A DNA stretch of 64,000 bases from Sipunculus nudus (taxonomy: Eukaryota > Annelida > Sipuncula > Golfingiida > Sipunculidae). This document shows positions 21,949-32,571 of this stretch, one piece after another. The stretch lies in assembly GCA_026874595.1 (NCBI GenBank), contig CM049314.1, positions 56,406,300 to 56,470,299 on the forward strand, written 5' to 3'. The number at the start of each line of letters is the position of its first letter. The stretch's first letter is position 1. A program made the translations under genes and the position numbers. The notes beneath the pieces are model-generated. The model worked only from the letters and a program-made list of their open reading frames with translations. It searched no databases and was not told the DNA's origin.

Positions 21949-24900
21949 TAGGGCTGTATCAATATATCGTTATGTCGATACGAATCGATACGCAACGTCA
22001 ATACGGTTACCGATATGCCGATATATCGGTCGTATCGAGGAAAAACAATAACTGCAAACAAATACATGCATTGATAAGCCTAACGTAAATTATAACCTTA
22101 ACTACTTATAAAGCTGTAGCCTCTTTATATTTTATATTTTGGATGTTTAGGTTTAAACAAGACAAATGTTTTTCCCTATAGTCGACTGGATAGGAAATGT
22201 ATATACGCATGCCAGGGCTCCGATGAGAATCGGGCGAGTGTGAGCGATACTGACATGAGTCCTGTTTTTGAGGAAATGTGAGGGGGACAATCCTCTTGAG
22301 TCGGGCATTAGCACTGTTCATGACAATGAGGACAGTATAGCCCTCACCCAATTATGAAAACGTTTTTTAATATCATTTACCAACACATAATACGGTATAT
22401 ATAATAGGGGAATGAAATTTATTTCTCTCATTTGAACATTCAAGATATCCTATAAATGTCATGTTATGATGCGTAATTTAAATGAATTGTTAAATATTAA
22501 GAAACTAGAAAGTGAAAATATGATCCTGAAATCGCTATGTACAAAAGTATGCGTTTTATTCCCCTGAAAAGTGAGGGGAACAAATGATACTTTGTCCAAA
22601 GCATACTTTGTCCATATCCCTAAAAAGTCAGGGGGACATACCCCCCCCCCCCCCCCCCCCGGCAGAGGTCCATGTGTACTGACGTTTCTGACGTTATGGA
22701 TGACATTGATACTCATACTACATATTGCTGCCATTCAATTGATTACTTTTTTTTTTAATTTTGTGATAGAGAAGTAGAGCATGTATTTCGCTTTATAATT
22801 CCATCATTTACATCTACTTAATTAAAGTGTTAGCGCAATGATTTCCCGAGGTACTTATATACCGGCTAAAGGTTACTGGCAGCTCGACATTAGACGAATG
22901 CTTTGAATGATTATTGCCTTGGAGTGGGTGGAATCAAATAAATGTGCATCACTTATGAACTATCATGACATGAAAAAAGCCTATGATTTTTCAGGCCAAA
23001 TCAAAAGGATGATGGGAAGGGGGAGTGCAAAGGGCTTAAGCAAGACCGTTGTGTTAATATTCTGTAGAGTAACCTGTAAATTAGGTTAAGGAAACGGGAT
23101 ATGAAAAATTTTGTTCATAACATATTACGTATTTCAAGCCATCTATCAAACGACGAACTGGGCTCATCCTGTGCAATTAGTATATAGACCGCAAAGAAAA
23201 AGAAAAACCCCTGAGGTTTTGGTTCCCCTTTTTTGTTATAATCAAAATAAACATATGCCAGCTTTAAAGGACCTGATATTTGAAAGTTTTTTTTTGGCTC
23301 AGCTGACTGTAAGTCAACTGAGGTATAGGAATGGCGCTTTGACCGTCGTCCGTCCGGCCGTCCGTCCGTCCTGTCGTCTGGCTCTCCGGTCGTCCGTTAG
23401 CAGGGCACAAATCGTAACTGCTGGTCCTAGAAACTTCCAGTAAAGATCAAGGGAGGTCAAAAAAAATCTCCATGGAAACATGAGGTCACTGTGACCTATA
23501 TCCTCCGAGCTATGGGGCTTGTAAATACCCCCCAGAATAATAAAAAAATTAATACAAAACCTCCAATATCTTGAAATTAATGCATGGATTGTCATGAAAC
23601 TTGCTTTGATTATTGACAATGACTTGTTTTGTCAGTTCCCGAAAAGTGGTGGCGCCACCTGTATTTTTCTTTTTTTTTACGAATATTTTTCTATTATTTT
23701 TACTATAAATTGATAACAACAATGTCAGTTTTTCAGTTATGATTCCATCTGGTGTCCCAAAATCTGGTGTGTTTATTGATCCCAAGTGGATGCCCTATTG
23801 TAATCACCCTGTCTGTCTGTCTGTTCATCTGTCAGTCTGTCAGTCCATCCGTCTATCCACACAAATTTGTTTCCAGGTGAAAACTCCAGGTTGGATTGAC
23901 ATATGGATTTCAAACATGACTTAAACATGGCCCATCACTAAAGAAAGAACCTGTATGATTTTTGGGTCATAAGGTCAAAGTTCAAGGTCACAAGACTCAC
24001 TTATTTAAAAACATTATGGCTGCATTTTAAGCCAGATTGCACATTAACTGACTTGCCAGTATCGGGAGAGCATAAATGAATTTGGGGTCACAAGGTCAAG
24101 GTCACAGGGGCCATCTGTTCAAAAATTAGTTTCCAGATGATAACTCCAGTTTAGTCTGACAAATTGGTTTCAAACTTAACTTATATACGGCTCACTACTA
24201 AAGTAAAAACTCTGTCAATTTTAGGGTCCAAAGGTCAAGGGTCATAGTCACAGGACCCATTTCTTTTAAAGTAATGTCGATGCATTTCAAGCCAAACGTT
24301 TCATCACAAACCTTCCATCTTCAAGATATTACTCACCTGCCAAAAGGGGTAGATTCTTTTCGAGTTGGGGTCATAGAGTCAAAGGTCAAGGTCGCAGGGC
24401 CTATCGATTTACAAACTAGTTTATGGATGATAATTCTGCTTTGGCTAGACAGAATGGCTTCAAACTTGATTCATTAATGACTAACCCCTTAAGTAAGATT
24501 TTTTATTTTCATTTTGATTTCAAGGGCCCAGAGGTCAAAGCTGAAGGTCGCAGGAGCCATATCTTTGAAATTATTGTGGATGCAATGTAAATCAAACTTT
24601 TCATCCCAAACTTTCCATCTTTCACACATGGCTTACTCGCCCGAAGTGGAAGAAATCTGTTGATTTTATGGTTATCTGGTCAGAGGTCAAGGTCACTTGT
24701 CCCACATTTGTCAGAAGTTGTTTACAATAATCTAAATGCTGCAAGTTCAAGGATAATAAGTTCTCAGATTTTTTGGTCACAAGGTCATTGGTTAAGGTCA
24801 CAGGAACGTCATTCTGAAAAAAAATTTCTTAAAAAATATCCTTATAGACAAATACAGCTGAGCGTCGAGACGCCTGGGTCCCTAGTTTATCAGTTATTTT

Positions 24901-25078
24901 TATTTACTGGTCTTTTTTTATTTTTATTTACCATCCATTTTTTCATGCAGAACATATTGGGTATGTTGTATATTAAAAATAACTAAGAAACATTATATAT
25001 TCAGAGCTTTTATAAAGCAAATGATATTCAATGATATTACGTATTGTACCTGAATAGGCAGACCGATACTCAGCCCTA
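21949..25078. mobile_element. Non-autonomous hAT-like DNA transposon
   Basis: The left terminus TAGGGCTG (21949-21956) and right terminus CAGCCCTA (25071-25078) are perfect 8-bp inverted ends. They are flanked by CTGGCTAG (21941-21948) and CTTGCTAG (25079-25086), an 8-bp duplication with one mismatch, the length typical of hAT. No transposase is readable inside. The left 700 bp recurs at 41322-42030, and the right part recurs in shortened form at 7625-8338, which supports a real family. The flanks are also units of a 20-bp minisatellite (25085-25280), so the target was repetitive and the duplication is weaker evidence than it would be in unique DNA. A second repeat is nested at 23313-24885. 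Confidence 0.65.
23313..24885 (+). repeat. Nested repeat with AGGTCA tandem units and an ERE-like palindrome
   Basis: It starts GGCTCAGCTGACTGTAAGTC, followed by a (CCGT)n-like GTCCGTCCG stretch. The consensus estrogen-response palindrome AGGTCACTGTGACCT lies at 23483-23497. A decayed tandem array (about 23880-24800, units roughly 100-150 bp) contains repeated AAGGTCAAGGTCAC words. It ends near GCGTCGAGACGCCTGGGTCC. The first 220 bp recur inverted at 46510-46750, including the palindrome. No protein is encoded. Confidence 0.65.
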
Positions 25079-25084
25079 CTTGCT

Positions 25085-25280
25085 AGTAGAAACCTAGTCT
25101 GATTACTCAGAACCTAGTCTGATTAGTCAAAACCTAGTCTGGTTGGTCAAAACCTAGACTGGCTATAGTGAAAACCTAGTTAGGTTGGCCAAAACCATGT
25201 CTGGCTGTGAAAACCTAGTCTTACTTTTCAAAACCTTGTCTGTATGGAAAAAACCTGGTCTGGCTAGTCAACATAACCTA
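25085..25280 (+). repeat. Minisatellite, about 20-bp unit
   Basis: Eight or so units of the type AAAACCTAGTCTGGTTAGTC with substitutions. A single unit of the same type (AAAATTTAGTCTGGCTAG) sits on the other side of the hAT-like element at 21931-21948, showing that the transposon split the array. Confidence 0.8.
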
Positions 25281-25289
25281 TGACTAGAT

Positions 25290-27060
25290 AGAGACATGAT
25301 ATATTCAGATAAAATATACAAATTTTTGTAAATAAAATAGATATCGCCAAATCAAATTCTTTCAAGCCATTTGAAGCCAGCAGCACGAGAGACGGCTAGG
25401 CTGAAACGTCCAGGCGAATTCAACCATGTACTGCATAAGCTAGCCCTTATACTATTAATAACATTAAGATATTGTTGTTGATAAAGTGATTAAACTGCGA
25501 CTCGAGTATCTGTTGCTGCGACAATACCATGAAGAAATAAAACGGAATCTGTTTATAAAGAGCAAACTGTTTCAGCAAAATGTTCATGCGATCTTTGTCC
25601 GATTCGTCAATAAAAATGTCAGAATTAATTAAAACCCCACCTTAATGAAGCAAAACAAAATGCCCGAAGTTTGTGGTAATATAAAGGCCAACGTGAACAC
25701 GTTCATCAGCTCGAGTTCTAATTTTAGAATCAAGTACTCGATTTGAATAACCTTGACTCGAGTCTCTGGCACTCATTTAAGCGCTAAAAAATGCTGTCCT
25801 TGTATCAAGCATACAGCCCCATTCAGATAATTTAGATAATTAACCGTGTGTATTTTGAAAAAAATTAATGCATGTTAAACCAGATCCAATTATAGTTTTT
25901 GTTTATGTCTGATAAACATCATGGATGTAAATTGACATTAAAACACAGTTTGTGCATTATAGAAATAAGTTTGTCGTCAGCACTGGTCAAGACTACCACT
26001 GAAGAAAGAAGTAAAGACAATGTGTGACATGGGCCGAGTTTTCTAAAGGTCCGAGTTGACATAGGCCAAGTTAACAGGCATGCCTCTGATAGATGGCGCT
26101 GCAATAGACCTTTCGCGAAATAAAGTCAAATTTCTAGAGTTTCATGGAGACATACGGAAATGTCCCAGCCCCATTACGATTCACTTAGCATATAGTTGTC
26201 CCCAACGCATTGCCACAGTGAAGTTGCATGTCAACATTTGAGTTATTATGGTATAGAAACAGGTCCTACTAGATGTCATGTTAAAATTACATAGACAGCA
26301 GACAATCTCGTTATTTATCAGAACTTAACAAATTGCTTGCGTTCATTTCTTGGCATCCATTTTTGACAAACACGCTTGCGCAAATATCCTTTCCACAGGT
26401 ATGTGGGTCATAAGTAATAACAATTTGGATCACATTATGTAAATATATCAATACACACGTTACATCACCCCGGGAGTGTTTACACTCATATGTGAAATTC
26501 TTTACAATGCAAATAACATGAATAAATTATGTACTGTGTGTATTTATACTCACCAAAGTAAACTGATTCATGTGGAATGGTTTAAATTTACTTGCAGTAA
26601 ATAGGATCTTGATCTATGTTTTTTAGTCATACTTACACCACAGAAGGCCTTCTGTTCTCATACTGAGTCGTGTATGCCAATGTTTGTATTTCAATGTATG
26701 AAATGTATCCAAGACCATTACACCATACATTTAAAACCTCAAGGTTATTAAACAGTTTACCTTGAACCTCTGATAAAAAGAAAGGCTCTAACCAGAGGGC
26801 GAGTTGAGTGACGAGTCTTCAAGAACCTGTAAGCGTATCGTATGATTTAAACAAATATACCTTAACGTTGGAACGTTGCAGCCGAGTGAACTCCTATAAG
26901 AGTTTTTATTACGACCTGCTCTAGGGGCGTCAGAATAGGGTTTATATGCCCCCCCCCCAACTTTTCGGCAAGCGGGGATGTAATCACCTACCCCCCCCCC
27001 CCCCCACACACACAGACACACTATTCAAAAATAATACATGCGATTTATATATTGTAAATT
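25290..27060. other. No gene seen
   Basis: Intergenic DNA with a trace of the TCGAGTCC repeat near 25710-25770 and poly-C runs at 26949-26958 and 26991-27005. No exon is supportable. Confidence 0.5.
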
Positions 27061-27106
27061 AAACATAGTAATAAATAGATGTATTTAGACTTTGGTTCCG
27101 GGTTTA

Positions 27107-27930
27107 CTGAATTCTCTTACAGTTATATACTTTATGCTTTTACCGTTGTGTACTGTATGCTCCTAAAGCTGTGTACTGTAAACTCTTACAGTTGTGTTCT
27201 GTATACTCTTACAATTGTTTACTATATAATCTCACTGCTGTGTACTGTATGCTCTAACAGTTGGGTACTCTATGCTCTTACAATTGTATACTACATGCAT
27301 ATGTTTTTACAGTTGTATACTGTATGCTCTTACAGTTGTACTGTTTGATCTTACAATTGTATACTATATGCTCTAACAGTTTCGCCTGTATGCTCTTACA
27401 GTTGATTACTGTATGCTCTTACAGTTGATTACTGTATGCTCTTAGTTGATTACTGTATGCTCTTACAGTTGATTACTGTATGCTCTTACAGTTGATTACT
27501 GTATGCTCTTAGTTGATTACTGTTTGCTCTTACATTTGATTACTGTATGCTCTTACAGTTGATTACTGTATGCTCTTACAGCTGATTACTGTATGCTCTT
27601 ACAGTTGATTACTGTATGCTCTTACAGTTGATTATACTGTATGCTCTTAGTTGATTACTGTTTGCTTTTACATTTGATTGCTGTATGCTCTTAGCTGATT
27701 ACTGTATGCTCTTACAGTTGATTACTGTATGCTCTTACAGTTGATTACTGTATGCTCTTAGTCGATTACTGTATGCTCTTACAGTCGATTACTGTATGCT
27801 CTTACAGTTGATTACTGTATGCTCTTACAATTGATTACTGTATGCTCTTACAGTTGTATACTACATGTTCTTACAGTTGTGTACTGAATGCTCTTACACT
27901 TCTGTACTGTATGTTCTTACAGAGAATTGG
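27107..27930 (+). repeat. Minisatellite, 23-bp unit
   Basis: About 35 tandem units whose core is TTGATTACTGTATGCTC followed by TTACAG. Edge units are more diverged (TTGTATACTGTATGCTC) and central units are nearly identical. Some units lack the ACAGT segment (CTCTTAGTTGATTACTG), a recurrent 4-bp deletion. Open frames over 27079-27348 are by-products. Confidence 0.9.
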
Positions 27931-27949
27931 AACAAGATGACTGTCCTTC

Positions 27950-30640
27950 TTAAAACATAATATTTTCTTACTTATAATCGTCCTTGAGAAGAAAGTGCAC
28001 GGGCAAATCACTGAATATGCAGATTCATTGATCATTGGCTTTCACCGTTGTGCTCAGTGAATAAAAGACCACCAAGCCACAAACAGTCTCTGTGAATACT
28101 GTCTGGCTCACGGAGTGTTTGGTTCTATTCATCTATACCTGGCTTGCCAAGTCATTCCATTTATGATTTCAAATATAATACTCATTATACAGTGTCCTTC
28201 AAAGCTAAATAACGAGACAGGGACTGTAATTGCAGCTGCCAACTATTCAATATTTGTATATTCATGTGTACATTCGCTCAAATGTCTGCAAATCCTGGTC
28301 TGGTAGTTTCTACTGTAGAGAGCTTAGCATGTTCAATCATGGCCACTGCAGACCTTTGAGACGATAGAGGTAATATATTATTATTTTTAGGTCTCTATAC
28401 TTTTTTTAAAGAGTTTATTAGAGTTTCTATGATTTTTTGGGAGATGGTATAAAAAAGCATAACAAAACTTTTAAAATTTCGTCCGGATACAGATAGCAAT
28501 GCAATTTTCAACATACCTTTGCCTCGAACATGCGCAATTAGGGGAGCGTTCGTCTGCTACCTTCGTGTCCTGTAAGTCAGGATGGGGTGTTTTTTTATAT
28601 AAAATAAATAATTCCATGGACAAGGCCAGAAACTTTACCTTTAAAGATAAGATGAGGTTTTGGACTTTAATCATTTGAGATATGACAAATACGACTTTTT
28701 TGCGTCGAAATAACGAACCCGATCACTAAGTATCAGTTGTCGCCACCAGATGTCGCTCGTGTGATGGAAAAGGTCTGTCAGTCTTTATTATGTTGTTAAA
28801 ATGCAATTATGTAATTTGATATGCTTATGATACTAATACCATGTCTGTTAATTCGATTATGCACACAAACAAACACACACACACACACACACACATGAAA
28901 CATAATAAACCATATTTCTCAGATGATCTTCAAGTTGTGTTCAAAGATCGAATTTATTTTGCGTTGATAGAAGTACACACTCTTTGAGCGTCTGTCTGTG
29001 TAGTTAATGCTGGTACAGCCCTGAAGAATCGGAGCTCAGAGGGTTTGTGTTAACAATAGTCACCTGCGTTCTATAGCTATAATATATTGTGTAATCTCTT
29101 GTGACAGCACATTACGGATTAATAACAAAAAGTGAAAGTTGTTTGTCAATGTACAAATCTTAGCCTTTGTTCTTAAAATTTGGTGAGCTTTGTCTTCAAA
29201 AGAGATGGTACTGTGCGTATCGACACTATCCATGTAAAGCTTCTTGACCCTTGATTAATATGTTGTTGTCATATACAAAGGTTTTGCTTTGCTTCTGAGC
29301 TGACAATCTGCAGGTAATATTTACTTTTCAGTGTTGCCATGTCAGACCAACGTCCTTTAGTGTATAGAATGGTTCAATGCCTGTCAAGCAACAAGCCACC
29401 GTTCTTTATAAAACAGTTAACCATGCACCCTTGATGCGGTTAAACTCAATAAATATCGCTTGACGTGCGTCTAAGAAAATCTCTGTCTCAAGTGCCGCCT
29501 GTGTCACTTCGATACTGAGCGTTCATTTCCCTTCGTGGGTGTGCTTGTGTCCGTGTTTGTTCACAATATAACTCCCGCCATCATGAACGGATTCTCATGA
29601 ACTTTTCAGGCCATTTACGGAATGGGCAAATGAAGAATTGCTTAGATTTTGGTGTGGATCCGGTTCCAGGATGGATTTCAGGAATATTCAAAAATGCACA
29701 GTCACTTATGCACATTTAAACCTAGAAATATGTACTGAATAAGTGAATCCATGCGGATTTTGCTTATCAAACCATCAATTAAAAAAAAATATTCTTGATG
29801 TTAGCAATCGCCCAGGGATCACTGGAAGCATTAATCCCTCCCCCACCATAATTAACAGTTGTGTCCCGAATGCAAAAACATCGATTTATGTTTTTCTAAT
29901 TTTCTTTTTTTATTAGTTGACCAGCGTATTGACGTGACTGGAAGTAAATAGACTAATACTTTGATTTTAGTGTTGAAATAAAGAAATACAAATATCAAAA
30001 TTTAAACGTAAAGGATATAGTGAGAAATAGTGTAAGACTTCTTGTGTTTTACGGCAATTAATCTCAAGTATTAAATGGGAGTATATAGAATTATCACACA
30101 AAAGAAAACATGTTAAACCGGGCAGCCTTCACTTTTGACCTTTTATCACTATTTGAGTATGTTATGCCCCGCAGGGAACCATTCAACAAACATAGACGGA
30201 GTTATATCAACATACCGCTAATATGCGAATTTTAGCACACATGGAGATTGCCCAAGGGAAACTGAGATTGCTTTTGTGGTGGTATTACCATATAGTCGAG
30301 TCATGGTGACTGTCGTTTAAGACAAGTCGCAAAACAGTCGTAATTTCGGGATAGTGTGTAATATTATATATGAATGTGTGTGTACGGGCCTAAATGTAAA
30401 CTGTTCGTTACTGGTACTCAGAGGCGGAGAAACAGTGAAATATTGGACCACAGCCAACATTTCGGGGCCGAAAATCATGATTTTACATTCTGTCTATGTC
30501 TACATTTATATTGATATTATGCACGGTATGGCATATTTTATATTTTCGATAAAGTCGCCCATATAATATCGATTTACTTCAGATTCGAATCGATAAAAGT
30601 CCTATTTCACTTGCACTAATGATAATATTTTGGAAGGGAT
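27950..30640. other. No gene seen
   Basis: Intergenic DNA with a short (CA)n at 28865-28894. I found no frame with domain-like content and no matched splice sites. Confidence 0.5.
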
Positions 30641-30644
30641 TCTG

Positions 30645-30760
30645 TTTGAATAAGATATATCGCTAATCGATGTGTAGATGACGGACGCCCGATACAATGC
30701 AGGCAACAACTTATGCCTGTCCAGCACGTACATTCAACACAATCATTGAGGTTTCCTGGA
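30645..30760 (+). repeat. Direct repeat flanking a 1-kb segment, left copy
   Basis: Shares CTGTTTGAATA, then GATACAATGCAGGCAACAAC and ATGCCTGTCCAGCAC, with 31803-31885. Copies are in direct orientation, about 1.1 kb apart. Confidence 0.6.
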
Positions 30761-31369
30761 TAAGTGCATTTATTGACAGGAATAAATTATTGTTTCCTCT
30801 TAACATTTGCAGCGGGCATAAATCCATAACTTATCACATAGCAATAAACATGACTAGATAGTTTTTCATTACGCGAAAGAAGCATTGGTGTTGTAGCAGG
30901 TTAATGTACAGTATTGAAGAAGGACAATCTAGATGAGATTATTTTGGTCACTAGATAAACGTACAGTATTTTCTTATAAACGGCTATGGCAGTCAGTTAT
31001 TACCAATAATATATTCGAATGTGAACAAAACCAATATTGGGAAAGAACCTCGCATAATCCAGCCCTAATATGTTTAATCTTGTAAAATCCAATTGTTTCC
31101 TTCCTTCATCCATATGGCTATAAAAGTCGTCAATAAACAGGGCAAGGTCATTTGCTGAGTTTCTCCTTTCATGTTTTGACGTTATTAAAAAATTGCATTT
31201 CTCGGGTCTGTGTCACTATGTGGGAAAAAAAATCAATAATCAAATAACACGTGACTATCCCCTGTGACAACCTAAGAGATAGAGAGAGAGATAGAGAGAG
31301 AGAGGTTATGGAATGAAATAAATGACTCATCTAGTGTACTTATAAGCTCTTACTTACATAATTTAGACG

Positions 31370-31800
31370 ATCTGAGATTCATGGCTAAATTATTCAGTGA
31401 TGAAATTTCACTTATGACAGAAGATGAGCAAAAACGGTTTCTGCAATATGTTTTAAATTTTCTGTACAGTATTAGACATTTCATTGATGCTCTCTGGCAG
31501 CCAGCATTAGACTATCTGATGATTGGGAAATCATTCAGGATGAGAATCAGTTAAGAGAAATACTGACAAATACTGTGGTTACAGGTCTATGTGGCAAAAC
31601 ATTGGCTTTACATGCGTTTGCAATGCTCATATATGGGTTAACATGTATTGTTATGTTAATATTTCGCTCCAATGTTGAAACTTTCGATCTCTCATCCAAT
31701 TTACATTGAGTTGCACAGCTTGTATTTCTATGTAAACCATTGTATAATTTATTGACTCTCTTCACAATAGGATGAACAAAAATACTCAATCAATCAGTCG
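31370..31800 (+). other. Possible decayed LINE 3' end
   Basis: A frame at about 31371-31554 (reads MAKLFSDEISLMTEDEQ, then ALWQPALDYL) is followed by a leucine-rich stretch interrupted by stops. It ends in a short (CAAT)n run near 31787. A coding-like tail plus a short tandem 3' end is what a 5'-truncated non-LTR element would leave, but I recognise no reverse-transcriptase motif. Confidence 0.2.
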
Positions 31801-31802
31801 AT

Positions 31803-31885
31803 CCTGTTTGAATACCATAGACGGCTTGATACACTGCAGGCAACAACTAATGCCTGTCCAGCACATACATACCTCACAATCACAT
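31803..31885 (+). repeat. Direct repeat flanking a 1-kb segment, right copy
   Basis: Counterpart of 30645-30760: CTGTTTGAATACC, then GATACACTGCAGGCAACAAC and ATGCCTGTCCAGCAC, followed by a shared CACAATCA. Confidence 0.6.
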
Positions 31886-31889
31886 GTGC

Positions 31890-32545
31890 AAAAAGCATAT
31901 TTTTTCCATCCTGAAATTCTAATATTTGACCCAAATTATTAACTTGGAATATTCTGTTCTAAAGTTTGATGACAGAAGAACAATGATTTTGTGTCTTTAT
32001 TAAAATCGTGGAATAAGATATCTGTTTTCCCTGATGTATTTTTTAAGATGAGACTCGATCATTTTGATACCCATATTGTGTTGTTAATTGCACAAATCTC
32101 GTATCGTAAAAGGTGGATTGTTAGTATAGATTGGTGATTTCGCAGCATAGAATACAATTTCCTGTTAGTGACAATACCAACACAATAAAACCTTAAGAAA
32201 TTATTTTAGTTTTGGTTTCATGGTTTCACCAAATGCTTTCAACAGCAAAAATCTCACTTTAGGGTGTTCAAAGGATTGAAAAGCTTTATCAAAACTCTAC
32301 ACTCTTGATTTTAATGACAGCACAGACATGAAATCAAGAAATTATTCAAATTTAAATTGCGTTCAGCGTGTTCTAAATCATTTTTACACGGCGCAATCTT
32401 ATGTTTCATTCAAGCATTTGTTTAAATGAAACGTGGTAAATATCTTGCAATGTTACAGGCCACAGCTTAAAGTAAGGACAAAATATTTTGCTTTTAATTA
32501 TACATGTGCATTAAAATTAATGATTGAGAAACCACAACTCGATTG
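31890..32545. other. Upstream region of the transporter gene; nothing decisive
   Basis: AT-rich sequence directly upstream of the first coding exon. No TATA box or initiator could be assigned. The real promoter may be further upstream, because 32546-32548 looks like a splice acceptor for a 5' UTR exon. Confidence 0.35.
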
Positions 32546-32571
32546 CAGGTCGTCTGGACTAAAGCGTCGCC
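32546..32571 (+). promoter_or_regulatory. Probable 5' UTR acceptor and start context of the transporter
   Basis: GATTGCAG ends at 32548 and is followed by a 23-nt leader and GCGTCGCCATGG. The pyrimidine tract is weak, so an unspliced leader is also possible. A missing upstream noncoding exon would place the promoter elsewhere. Confidence 0.35.
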
